DNA from: Lysobacterales bacterium
GTDB lineage: Bacteria; Pseudomonadota; Gammaproteobacteria; Xanthomonadales; SZUA-36
Assembly (NCBI GenBank): GCA_021648045.1
Contig: JAKITM010000060.1
Location: 1 to 13,525, forward strand
Reading direction: 5' to 3'
Length of the DNA stretch: 13,525 nt
Numbering within the stretch: position 1 is the first letter of the stretch; each line of letters starts with the position of its first letter. Shown in pieces: positions 1 to 6,520 of the stretch. The notes beneath the pieces were generated by a model that worked only from the letters and a program-made list of their open reading frames with translations, had not been told where the DNA came from and did not search any database. Position numbers and translations under genes: made by a program.

Positions 1-98
1 GCTATGTGTTTACTGAACTGCCAAAAGCAGAAACCGTGGAAGCCATCGAGGCATTGCTACCGGGCAATATCAACATGGATCAGATCAGGGGCGGATGA
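1..98 (+). CDS. C-terminal fragment of an unidentified protein
   Basis: Frame 3 is open from the window edge to a TGA at 96-98 and encodes 31 residues beginning YVFTELPKAETVEAIEALL and ending NMDQIRGG. The composition (amphipathic, alanine/glutamate/leucine-rich, no rare-residue runs) looks like a genuine protein C-terminus. The neighbouring RAYT-like gene on the opposite strand ends 25 bp further on, so the two genes converge. The fragment is too short for me to recognise a family, and its start lies outside the window. Confidence 0.45.
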   Translation, partial: YVFTELPKAETVEAIEALLPGNINMDQIRGG

Positions 99-104
99 GC
101 AAGG

Positions 105-122
105 GCGGTGTTTATTAACCGC
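105..122. other. Small hairpin between two convergent stop codons
   Basis: GCGGT (105-109) and ACCGC (118-122) pair around the 8-base loop GTTTATTA, and two G-T wobbles could lengthen the stem. It fills the short gap between the + strand stop at 96-98 and the minus-strand stop at 123-125. No T-run follows on either strand, so it is not a convincing intrinsic terminator. It may be an RNA 3'-end structure or the edge of the transposase-bearing insertion. Confidence 0.4.
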
Positions 123-908
123 TTACAGTCGTTCTGTGATTGCAGGCAACTCTGGGGGAATATAACCACGTTTGTTATTCAATATAGCTCTACCAGTGTA
201 ATCAACTAAATTCATATAATCAGTGAGCGAATACGGTAGGTCATTTATCCCCTGACCAAAGGCCAGCAGATCTGAGGTTTTTGCATTTATGCGTTCCTGA
301 ATCGACGTGAATTCAGAAGTCTCTGGTGTGCGCGCCATAGCCGCTCGAATGGGGTTTAAATCAACATAAGCCATACAGGTTAAAAGCGCGCTTTCATCAA
401 GCAGAGCTTGTGATTTAAAACGATTCTCCCAAAAGTGACCAGTGCACTTATCTTCGGCATTAGCCGCAATGGCAATGTGTTGGTTCAGTAGTTTCATAAA
501 CCAGGAAATACTCATGAGTCGTTGGCGGTAAATAGCAATTTTTTCTTCCACCCATTCAAGCTCAACAGCCCCTAAATCATCACCATCAAGGTATTGCTGG
601 CAGTAACGCGGCAACTTGCACAAAGCTGCCCAATAAACCAAAACCTGTTTGTTACTCCAGTTGTCGGTTGAACTTACTTTCAAAACCAGATGGTAATGGT
701 TATGCATAACCGCATAGGCACAGATATCAATACTAAAAACACCTGCGAGATATTTGACTCGTTCCTGAATCCATTTTCTGCGATGTTCATAGCAGCGATT
801 GGTTAATGGATCGTTGCCACACAAAAAGGCGCGGCGGACACACCGACTTACAATGTGATAGTAGAGTGTTTCCTCGATAGAGATAAGTTGTTTTCTAGGT
901 AGTGTCAT
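123..908 (-). CDS. REP-associated-type (RAYT / Y1-like) transposase, probably C-terminally shortened
   Basis: A 261-residue member of the single-strand-DNA HUH transposase group. The HUH motif is in HNHYHLVL (H71-Y72-H73). Later family signatures are WFMKLLNQHIA (about 136-146), GHFWENRFKSQALLDE (157-172) and AYVDLNPIRAA (180-190). By family knowledge such proteins cut and rejoin hairpin-bearing single-stranded DNA and maintain REP-type palindromes. The start is well supported: on the minus strand AAGGAG (917-922 on +) lies 8 bases before the ATG. The Tyr that RAYTs usually carry just before the GhxWxxRF motif is not obvious here, where the residues are QHIAIAAN. Relatives as I remember them continue some 50 residues beyond the LPxIxxRL motif, where this one stops, suggesting 3' truncation. 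The gene lies next to the 51-bp palindromic repeats at 1062-1190, possibly its substrate. Family assignment is strong; activity is uncertain. Confidence 0.85.
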   Translation of the reverse strand: MTLPRKQLISIEETLYYHIVSRCVRRAFLCGNDPLTNRCYEHRRKWIQERVKYLAGVFSIDICAYAVMHNHYHLVLKVSSTDNWSNKQVLVYWAALCKLPRYCQQYLDGDDLGAVELEWVEEKIAIYRQRLMSISWFMKLLNQHIAIAANAEDKCTGHFWENRFKSQALLDESALLTCMAYVDLNPIRAAMARTPETSEFTSIQERINAKTSDLLAFGQGINDLPYSLTDYMNLVDYTGRAILNNKRGYIPPELPAITERL

Positions 909-1043
909 GATTTTTTCTCCTTGAGTGTGAATATTGAACTATTGGGGTGGAAAAATCATCGGCTGAATGCTGAAACTGGTGTAGGATATTTTCTATGTGA
1001 TGTCTGTCCTGGATATGACAGCCTGCTTTTTAAATGATTGATT

Positions 1044-1238
1044 ATGTATTGTACGCATTATTGTCTACCTCTTAATGAAATATTAGAGGCGACAACTATC
1101 CTGACACAGGGGGGATATGTCCTGGATATGCTGGATATGTGTCTACCGCTTAATGAAATATTAGAGGCGACAACTATTCTGACACAAGGGATTATTAACG
1201 ATCTTTTCTTTTGGTATTGGAGCCCAATCCACCAATAA
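1044..1238 (+). CDS. Doubtful small ORF made of a duplicated 17-residue unit
   Basis: From ATG 1044 this frame encodes 64 residues, or 66 from a TTG at 1038. It includes the unit CLPLNEILEATTILTQG twice, joined by the short linker GYVLDMLDM. The three nucleotide differences between the two 51-bp copies are all at third codon positions of this frame and all silent (Pro, Ile, Gln), which favours past or present translation. Against it, there is no good ribosome-binding site, the last 14 codons overlap the 3' end of the minus-strand ATPase gene, and the repeat is also palindromic. No family is recognised. It could equally be a non-coding repeat. Confidence 0.2.
   Translation: MYCTHYCLPLNEILEATTILTQGGYVLDMLDMCLPLNEILEATTILTQGIINDLFFWYWSPIHQ
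1062..1112 (+). repeat. 51-bp repeat, copy 1 (imperfect palindrome)
   Basis: It matches 1140-1190 at 48 of 51 positions, offset by 78 bp, and the differences are at 1070, 1100 and 1109. Within it, 1063-1093 folds as GTC-ta-CCTC-t-TAAT, loop GAAAT, ATTA-GAGG-c-GAC, an 11-pair imperfect hairpin resembling REP-like elements in architecture though not in GC-richness. It lies about 155 bp from the start of the RAYT-like gene. Confidence 0.75.
1140..1190 (+). repeat. 51-bp repeat, copy 2
   Basis: Second copy of the unit at 1062-1112. The T-to-G change at 1148 breaks one pair of the hairpin stem; the other two changes lie outside the core hairpin. The 27-bp linker between copies (1113-1139) contains the tandem 9-mer CTGGATATG x2. 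The copy ends 4 bp before the stop codon of the minus-strand ATPase gene at 1195, so the repeat block fills the gap up to that gene. Confidence 0.75.
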
Positions 1239-2415
1239 CAGTTACATCGAGACCTGCATTTTCTTTAAAATAGCTATAAGAGCGTAGGCTGTAGTTTTCT
1301 GTAGTCCTATTGTCATCGCCACCATATACAACCGTTCCACTCAGTACACGATCACCAAATAATTTTTCAAAATGATTAATCCCTTTCAGAAACGATTTAT
1401 GCCAAGTTTGGGATGATTTTATTTCGACTGGTATAAGTTCGTTGCCATTCTGAATAATAAGGTCAACTTCATTACCGTGGCTGTCACGGTAGAAAAAAAT
1501 ACGTGGATCCTTGCCCCTGTTAAGTTTTGATTTGAGGATTTCCATTACAATTAAGTTTTCGAATAGGTTACCGCGCAAAGGGTCACGCAGCATTTGTGTA
1601 TTGGTTTCAATCCCCATTAACCAGGCCGCCAAACCTGTATCGATAAAATATAGCTTAGGTGATTTTATCAGGCGTTTTCCGAGATTCTCGGAATAAGGTT
1701 GCAGCCGATAGATTATAAATGATGCTTCGAGAACTGAAATCCAGTCACTAATTGTATTTGAGCTTACACCCACAGCATTAGCTAGTGATGCCTGATTAAG
1801 AAGCTGGCCAATTCTTCCTGCACATAAACGGACAAATTTTTCGAATTTGGCTGAATCTTTCAAATTAATTAATAATCTGACATCGCGTTCGATATAAGTT
1901 TGGAAGTATGCGCGATAAAATCGGCTTGTTTCTATGTGATCAGCGTGTTTACCAGGCATGAAACCATTTAATAACAGTTCGTCTAAATTGTCATTGCTGA
2001 TGCTAGGTAACTGCTGAAGCTCATTCAACGACAGTGGCAGCAAGGTTAATAATGCAGTTCTTCCAGCGAGTGATTGGCCAATTGCCGCACCCAATTCAAG
2101 TTGGTGGCTTCCAGTTAGAACAAACTGGGCTTTCAGATTGTCTGCATCAACAATAGTTTGTATGTACGATAGCAGTTGCGGTACGCGTTGCACCTCATCA
2201 AGAATAACATTTTTACGATATTCTTTGAGGAAACCACGGGGATCCTCACTGGCATATAAGCGGATATCTGGGTCTTCAAGTGATACATATTTATATCGGG
2301 GAAATGCCATTTGACAAAGCGTTGTCTTGCCGGCCTGCCTTGGTCCTAAAACGGTTATTACCCGAAATTCTTTAGCCAAAGCTCTAATTTCTTTGAAGAT
2401 GGTTCTTTTATACAT
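1195..2415 (-). CDS. AAA+ ATPase with C-terminal DUF4143 domain
   Basis: A 406-residue protein from ATG 2415; a TTG at 2436 would add seven residues, but neither start has a clear ribosome-binding site. The order is an N-terminal P-loop (GPRQAGKTT, about residues 24-32), Walker B (NVILDEVQ, about 69-76), a sensor-like FVLTGSHQLEL (about 98-108), then a helical region and a C-terminal DUF4143 module. The latter includes YFIDTGLAAWLMG and the nuclease-fold-like GNEVDLII...IPVEIKSS, with E/D and ExK spacing of the PD-(D/E)XK type. Known family: predicted ATPases of COG1373, common, mobile and functionally poorly defined. It faces a block of repeats at its 3' end and an AT-rich gap at its 5' end, suggesting accessory DNA. 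The frame is intact and length is normal for the family. A specific substrate cannot be named. Confidence 0.88.
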   Translation of the reverse strand: MYKRTIFKEIRALAKEFRVITVLGPRQAGKTTLCQMAFPRYKYVSLEDPDIRLYASEDPRGFLKEYRKNVILDEVQRVPQLLSYIQTIVDADNLKAQFVLTGSHQLELGAAIGQSLAGRTALLTLLPLSLNELQQLPSISNDNLDELLLNGFMPGKHADHIETSRFYRAYFQTYIERDVRLLINLKDSAKFEKFVRLCAGRIGQLLNQASLANAVGVSSNTISDWISVLEASFIIYRLQPYSENLGKRLIKSPKLYFIDTGLAAWLMGIETNTQMLRDPLRGNLFENLIVMEILKSKLNRGKDPRIFFYRDSHGNEVDLIIQNGNELIPVEIKSSQTWHKSFLKGINHFEKLFGDRVLSGTVVYGGDDNRTTENYSLRSYSYFKENAGLDVTVIGGLGSNTKRKDR

Positions 2416-2605
2416 AACATTATTGTGCAAATACAAAGATGAACTCTATTATTACACAAATAAGCATTAGTGGTAAAGCTATCAGTAATTTACATAAAAA
2501 AATAAAATAACAATAATACCTTTAGAAAATAATTATATAAATGTATTACTTAGACGCAAAAATTATTTAATTCGGTGTGTGTTACAATCCTTTTTCGATT
2601 TAACA
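2416..2605. other. Very AT-rich intergenic region
   Basis: A stretch dominated by A and T, clearly poorer in GC than the genes on either side. It separates the divergent ATPase and secreted-protein genes and must hold both promoters. No ORF, strong hairpin or recognisable operator is seen apart from the extended -10 candidate at 2580-2588. Such AT-rich gaps often attract H-NS-like silencers in horizontally acquired DNA; that is inference only. Confidence 0.5.
2580..2588 (+). promoter_or_regulatory. Extended -10 promoter candidate for the secreted-protein gene
   Basis: TGTTACAAT reads as TG-n-TACAAT, an extended -10 element with five of six consensus bases, about 30 bases before the ATG at 2620. 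No good -35 hexamer is found at 16-18 bp upstream, which is acceptable for extended -10 promoters. The ribosome-binding site GAGGG (2606-2610) follows, 9 bases from the ATG. Confidence 0.4.
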
Positions 2606-2619
2606 GAGGGTTATAAACC

Positions 2620-3193
2620 ATGAAAAATCTAAAATCTAAAATCTAAAATACTATTTATTGCACTGGCTGGTGCGCTCGTTTTGTCTTTCAGCGGAACTGT
2701 GCAGGCAAAGGTATCTGTTGCAGGCATGAAAGCTTGTAAAATGGCCGTGTTGGAAAAAAACAAGTTTCATGATCTCCCAATGGCTGCCGTTTCGGTTTAT
2801 CCAGGAAACAAGCAGAATAAAGCTCATTTTTCCGTACGCTGGGATGGCTTACGTGGTGAAGGCAATTGCATAGTTGATGGTAGCTATGTAGAGAAGGTAA
2901 AAATTAACCAGTTCCATGACGGGCGCAGTGGCAATAACCCACCTAAGTGGGAAAGCACTGATGAACTGGACGGGTTTTATTGGGATCGTCAAGTTGGTAT
3001 GTGGCGCGATCCAACCGGACGGAAGTGTCACTCTTGCACACCCGAAAACGGCTTCCCGAACAAGTCTCGTTCTAGCTATGATTCCTATCATCCTAAAAAT
3101 AAGTTTGAACGGGAAATGCAGCGTGAAATACGCAACAACTTCTCTAGTCAGGAACTCAGCGAGTTGAATAACTGGGCTGAAGATAATCGGTAA
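2620..3193 (+). CDS. Secreted protein of unknown function, start region frameshifted by a 7-bp repeat
   Basis: The body of the gene is open from 2633 to TAA 3191-3193, but the only good start, ATG 2620 with GAGGG 9 bases before it, runs into TAA at 2644-2646. Removing one of the three CTAAAAT units (2629-2649) joins ATG 2620 to the main frame. It would give a 188-residue protein with an ideal signal peptide: MKNLKSK, a hydrophobic run ILFIALAGALVLSF, then a VQA/KV cleavage site near residue 27. Without this the frame begins only at TTG 2681 (170 residues), losing most of the export signal. The mature part has four cysteines including a CHSC (CxxC) pair, a WDGLRGEGNCIVDG segment and a charged, probably helical C-terminus (EREMQREIRNNF). 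I recognise no family. It is followed by a strong terminator, so it is monocistronic. It may be phase-variable, a fresh pseudogene or a sequencing error. Confidence 0.65.
2624..2649 (+). repeat. 7-bp tandem repeat (CTAAAAT) x3 within signal-peptide codons
   Basis: Three perfect units occupy 2629-2635, 2636-2642 and 2643-2649, preceded by a partial unit AAAAT (2624-2628). Seven is not a multiple of three, so each gain or loss changes the frame downstream of ATG 2620. Two or five copies are in frame with the protein body; three copies, as here, are not. Short tandem repeats inside the start of a gene are classic sites of slipped-strand mutation. Confidence 0.9.
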
Positions 3194-3219
3194 ATAATTT
3201 CATATTAATGGAATAACGG

Positions 3220-3248
3220 GCAGCGCTCCTCGGGGCGCTGCTTTTTTT
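3220..3248 (+). terminator. Rho-independent terminator after the secreted-protein gene
   Basis: GCAGCGC (3220-3226) and GCGCTGC (3235-3241) form a perfect 7-bp GC-rich stem with an 8-base loop, directly followed by seven T residues (3242-3248). It starts 27 bases after the stop codon. Confidence 0.93.
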
Positions 3249-3355
3249 GGTTTTTTATAACACACCCAACGAAAAAAAGGTCCCGTAGGGTGCGTCAAGC
3301 GTAGTAAAATCCAGCCGACTAGAACGGGTTTCTCAGCTATGTATGTTTTCGTTGC

Positions 3356-3373
3356 GTGGGCATAAATGCCCAC
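3356..3373. repeat. Perfect 8+8 palindrome downstream of pyrC
   Basis: GTGGGCAT-AA-ATGCCCAC is an exact inverted repeat with a 2-base centre, lying in the gap between two converging genes, 31 bases past the pyrC stop. There is no T-run on either strand. Upstream (3262-3300) ACACACCCAACG and CGTAGGGTGCGT are partly complementary, so the gap may form a larger structure. It could be a 3' stabilising hairpin, a protein-binding site or a REP-like relic. Confidence 0.5.
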
Positions 3374-3403
3374 TGAAAGCTAGTGCTACTGGAAAGCCCA
3401 GTT

Positions 3404-4438
3404 TTAACTCAGTAATCTCCACTCAACAATTTCCCCAGCCCTAAATGGGACACAGGTTTTATCTCCCAACTTAAATTCAGCAGGTACTTGCCAAGCTTGT
3501 TTTTGCAAAGTAATGGTTTCCTGGTTGCGGGGCAAGTGGTAAAAGTCCGGGCCGTGGAAGCTGGAAAAGGCTTCGAGTTTGTCGAGTGCATCTGCCTGTT
3601 CAAAAACTTCGGCATATAACTCGATAGCAGCATGTGCGGTGTAAATGCCGGCACAGCCGCAGGCTGATTCCTTGGCATCCCGTGGATGCGGGGCGCTATC
3701 GGTACCCAGAAAAAACTTAGGGTTGCCACTGGTGGCGGCTTTAACTAATGCTTGCCGATGTTGTTCGCGTTTAAGTAAGGGTAGGCAGTAGTGATGCGGG
3801 CGCAAGCCGCCGTTGAACAGGTGGTTGCGATTGAGTAATAAGTGGTGTGCGGTAATGGTGGCGGCAACTTGAGGTGAGGCTTGTTCTATAAACTTTACCG
3901 CATCCTGGGTGGTAATATGTTCAAATATCACCCGTAAACGCGGGAATTTTTCGATCACGGGTTGTAGATGACACTGAATAAATACGGCTTCACGATCAAA
4001 CACATCGATTTCAGGGTCGGTAACTTCAGCATGTACCAGTAAGGGCAGATCCAGTTCCTGCATTGTAGCCAAAACAGTCTCACAGTTATGAATATCAGTA
4101 ACCCCAGAAGCTGCATTGGTAGTGGCCCCGGCTGGATACCATTTGACGCCATAAATATGACCAGAAGCTACTGCCTTTGTGATTTCCGTAGCTGCAGTGT
4201 TATCAGTAAGGTAAAGCGTCATTAATGGTTTAAACACGAGCTGACCTGGAATAGCCTTAATGATACGCTGCCGATAAGCCAATGCCTGGTCAGTAGTTGT
4301 GACGGGTGGGCTTAAGTTTGGCATAATGATGGCTCGCGCAAAACGGCGCGCAGTATCAGCCACCACAGAACTCAACACATTGTTGTCGCGAAAGTGTAAA
4401 TGCCAGTCATCCGGGCGAGTTAAGGTGATTGTTTTCAT
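3404..4438 (-). CDS. pyrC: Dihydroorotase, class II (E. coli type)
   Basis: Catalyses the reversible ring closure of carbamoyl-aspartate to dihydroorotate, the third step of de novo pyrimidine synthesis, in the cytoplasm. The 344 residues match the length of the dimeric class II enzymes. Metal ligands are visible: H13 and H15 in DDWHLHFRD, K99 in GVKWYPAGATT (the carboxylated lysine), H136 in LLVHAEVTD, H174 in IFEHITTQDA, and the catalytic D247 in LGTDSAPH. All sit three residues before their E. coli PyrC counterparts (16, 18, 102, 139, 177, 250). The ATG at 4438 begins MKTITLTRPDDWHLHF, the usual family start; an AGAGG lies close upstream on the minus strand. The gene is divergent from oleA and shares a 131-bp intergenic region with it, with no functional link expected. 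It is a housekeeping gene with no defects seen. Confidence 0.97.
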   Translation of the reverse strand: MKTITLTRPDDWHLHFRDNNVLSSVVADTARRFARAIIMPNLSPPVTTTDQALAYRQRIIKAIPGQLVFKPLMTLYLTDNTAATEITKAVASGHIYGVKWYPAGATTNAASGVTDIHNCETVLATMQELDLPLLVHAEVTDPEIDVFDREAVFIQCHLQPVIEKFPRLRVIFEHITTQDAVKFIEQASPQVAATITAHHLLLNRNHLFNGGLRPHHYCLPLLKREQHRQALVKAATSGNPKFFLGTDSAPHPRDAKESACGCAGIYTAHAAIELYAEVFEQADALDKLEAFSSFHGPDFYHLPRNQETITLQKQAWQVPAEFKLGDKTCVPFRAGEIVEWRLLS

Positions 4439-4517
4439 AGTGCCTCTGGTGTTACGAATGCTAAGATACTGCGTTATTGCCCTGCCAGACGTTTATTTTT
4501 GTTAAATATCAAACATC

Positions 4518-4547
4518 TTGCTAAGCACAGATTATAATACATACTAT
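4518..4547 (+). promoter_or_regulatory. Candidate promoter of the oleABCD operon
   Basis: TTGCTA (4518-4523), an 18-bp spacer and TACTAT (4542-4547) fit a sigma-70 promoter that would give a short leader before oleA. A perfect TATAAT also lies at 4533-4538 but has only a poor -35 partner. Either could serve. The weak Shine-Dalgarno AGGA (4561-4564) precedes ATG 4570. This is the only sizeable non-coding gap before the operon. Confidence 0.4.
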
Positions 4548-4569
4548 AAAAATAGAAGATAGGAAATCC

Positions 4570-5586
4570 ATGAAATTTAATAATGTCGTTATTCAGTCGC
4601 TGGCCGCAATAGATGCACCCATTCGAGTTACATCGGAAGAAATAGAAAAGCAGTTGCAACCCACCTTCAAACGCCTCGGTATTCGAAGTAATTTGTTGGA
4701 AAAGGTCTCCGGAATTAGTGCTCGCCGGTTTTGGGAAGAAGGCACCATGCCCTCTGATGCAGCCACACTTGCTGCCGAAAAAGCCATTAAGGATGCTGGC
4801 ATAGATCGTGAAAAAATCGGCGTAGTAATCAACACTTCAGTGTGTCGTGATTATCTTGAGCCTTCAACTGCTTGTATCGTTCATGGAAAGCTGGGCTTGT
4901 CCGACCACTGCATGAACTTTGATATGGGTAATGCATGCCTAGCATTTTTGAATGGAATGGACGCGGCTGCGCGTATGCTGGAGCGTGGGGAAATTGATTA
5001 CGCTTTAGTGGTTAACGGCGAATCCAGTCGCCCGATTACAGAAGCAACAATCAAACGCCTGTCAGGTAAAGGTGTAACCGAGCAACAGTTTCGTGCAGAA
5101 TTCGCCTCGCTAACACTGGGTTCAGGCGGTGTTGCTATGATTTTATCCCGCAAAGAAATTTCACCCGATGGACATGCTTACTTGGGTAGCGTATCGCGTG
5201 CAGCAACACAATTTAGCGATCTCTGTCACGGGCAAATGGATTGCATGGTGACCAATACCAAGGTGTTATTAACCGAAGGTTTAAAACTTGCAGCAGCGAC
5301 TTTCCAAGTGGCTAAAGGTGTATTTAACTGGTTACCTGCAGACCTAGATCAGGTTGTGATTCATCAAATTAGCAAAGTACATACCGAAGCATTGGTGAAG
5401 TTGCTTGGTCTGGATATAGATAAAGTACACGCAATTTATCCTGAGTTTGGTAATATCGGCCCGGCCGCCGTGCCAATTGCGTTGGCAAAGGCAGCAGAGT
5501 TAGGCAAGCTTAAAAAAGGCGATCGGGTAGCCCTGCTGGGTATTGGTTCTGGTCTGAACTGTTCGATGGCAGAAATTATCTGGTAA
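4570..5586 (+). CDS. oleA: OleA, acyl-CoA head-to-head condensing thiolase-fold enzyme
   Basis: Joins two fatty acyl-CoA chains by non-decarboxylative Claisen condensation to give a 2-alkyl-3-ketoacid, the first step of long-chain olefin synthesis. The 338-residue KAS III-like protein has the catalytic Cys in GNACLAFLNG (C123), His in QVVIHQISKVH (H265), Asn in FGNIGPAA (N295) and the OleA-specific glutamate in YLEPSTA (E97). Each is exactly 20 residues before the corresponding X. campestris OleA residue (143, 285, 315, 117), which separates it from plain FabH. It is first in a tight operon; oleB follows after 16 bp. No N-terminal signal, cytoplasmic. Product chain length cannot be read from the sequence; in Shewanella the homologous pathway yields a polyunsaturated C31 hydrocarbon. 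Confidence 0.95.
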   Translation: MKFNNVVIQSLAAIDAPIRVTSEEIEKQLQPTFKRLGIRSNLLEKVSGISARRFWEEGTMPSDAATLAAEKAIKDAGIDREKIGVVINTSVCRDYLEPSTACIVHGKLGLSDHCMNFDMGNACLAFLNGMDAAARMLERGEIDYALVVNGESSRPITEATIKRLSGKGVTEQQFRAEFASLTLGSGGVAMILSRKEISPDGHAYLGSVSRAATQFSDLCHGQMDCMVTNTKVLLTEGLKLAAATFQVAKGVFNWLPADLDQVVIHQISKVHTEALVKLLGLDIDKVHAIYPEFGNIGPAAVPIALAKAAELGKLKKGDRVALLGIGSGLNCSMAEIIW

Positions 5587-5602
5587 CAAGAGTTATTTAC
5601 TG

Positions 5603-6520
5603 ATGAGGCCATCTATACAACTGTATCCGTTCAGCAGTAATTACCTGCATGTTCGAGATGATTTAAAGCTACATTATCTTGATGAAGGCAAGCGTGATGC
5701 GCCGCCTGTGCTTATGCTGCATGGAAATCCTACATGGTCTTTCTATTACCGGAATTTGGTGTTAGCATTAAGCGATAATTTTCGCTGCATTGTTCCCGAC
5801 CACATTGGCTGCGGACTTTCCGACAAACCCGGTGACGATCAATATGACTATCGCCTAGCCAGTCGTATTGAAGATATCGCAACGCTGGTGAAACATTTAG
5901 ATTTACAGCAACCGCTCACATTAGTGGTTCACGATTGGGGCGGAATGATAGGTAATGCCTGGGCGGTTCAGCATCCTGAGCTCATTGATAAATTAGTTAT
6001 TATGAACACGGCGGCATTTCCGATACCGGAAGATAAGCGTATGCCACCGGCCCTGAGTTTTGTTCGTGATCTGAAAATTGGGCAGTATCTAACCACCCGC
6101 TTTAATGCTTTTTCCGGGATTGCAGCCCGAGTAGGCTTTAAGAAACCCGTTAGCAAAGCCATTCGCGATGCCTATAAATTGCCCTATGATACCCCGGCTA
6201 ATCGTATTGCTACAGCGCGATTTGTACAGGATATTCCATTAAGCAGTAAGGACCCGGGCTTTGATATTTTAGAGCGAACCGCAGAAAATCTGCCTTTGCT
6301 GGCAGATAAGCCCTGTCTTATTGCCTGGGGTGAAAAAGATTTCGTTTTTGATGCGCCATTTCTGAATAAATGGTTGCAGTACTTTCCACGGGCCGAAGTT
6401 TACCGTTTTCCCGATTGCGGTCATTATATTCTCGAAGACGGCGGGCCGGAACTGATTGAAATTATAAGTAAGTTCATCGGCAGGCCAACAGCTAATTCTG
6501 GTCTCAACAGTGTCGACTGA
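5603..6520 (+). CDS. oleB: OleB, beta-lactone decarboxylase (alpha/beta hydrolase)
   Basis: Converts the cis-beta-lactone made by OleC into a cis-olefin and CO2. The 305-residue protein has a haloalkane-dehalogenase-like alpha/beta-hydrolase fold. HGNPTW (40-45) forms the oxyanion region, VVHDWGGMIG carries the nucleophile D111, GEKDFVFD the acid (D246 or D250) and DCGHYILED the base H274. D111 and H274 correspond to D114 and H277 reported for X. campestris OleB. It begins 16 bp after oleA with a weak AAGAG ribosome-binding site and overlaps oleC by 11 bp, indicating translational coupling. Unlike in several Actinobacteria it is not fused to OleC. Annotation pipelines often mislabel such proteins as haloalkane dehalogenase; the ole context argues otherwise. 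Confidence 0.94.
   Translation: MRPSIQLYPFSSNYLHVRDDLKLHYLDEGKRDAPPVLMLHGNPTWSFYYRNLVLALSDNFRCIVPDHIGCGLSDKPGDDQYDYRLASRIEDIATLVKHLDLQQPLTLVVHDWGGMIGNAWAVQHPELIDKLVIMNTAAFPIPEDKRMPPALSFVRDLKIGQYLTTRFNAFSGIAARVGFKKPVSKAIRDAYKLPYDTPANRIATARFVQDIPLSSKDPGFDILERTAENLPLLADKPCLIAWGEKDFVFDAPFLNKWLQYFPRAEVYRFPDCGHYILEDGGPELIEIISKFIGRPTANSGLNSVD

Larger units (their letters stand above)
909..1194. other. Intergenic block with repeats between the transposase and ATPase genes
   Basis: About 290 bases without a well-supported gene. It holds the ribosome-binding site of the RAYT-like gene (917-922, minus strand), a small hairpin CTGTC (1004-1008) / GACAG (1017-1021) with loop CTGGATAT, and three copies of CTGGATATG (1009-1017, 1122-1130, 1131-1139; the last two are directly tandem). 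It also holds the two 51-bp repeats listed separately. The RAYT-like gene must be transcribed from somewhere here on the minus strand, but I see no clear promoter. Confidence 0.6.

Noticed and set aside
1062..1190. Minimal CRISPR array
   Set aside because: Only two 51-bp units with a 27-bp linker that itself contains a 9-bp tandem repeat, no cas genes nearby, and the repeat reads as codons. This does not fit CRISPR.
2641..2650. Programmed +1 frameshift at ATC-TAA as the way to express the secreted protein
   Set aside because: A +1 slip at 2644 would give a plausible signal peptide too, but the P-site codon ATC would have to re-pair on TCT, which is poor, and no stimulatory element is seen. 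Repeat-number change is simpler.
2849..3091. Open frames on both strands overlapping the secreted-protein gene
   Set aside because: Compositionally unlike real proteins and fully contained in the better-supported frame that shows signal-peptide and cysteine features.
3409..3729. 106-codon minus-strand frame inside pyrC
   Set aside because: Alternate-frame shadow of pyrC, which has all catalytic residues in the main frame.
5603..6520. Haloalkane dehalogenase
   Set aside because: The fold and HGNPTW motif match, but position between oleA and oleC and the D111/H274 alignment with OleB make beta-lactone decarboxylase the better call.
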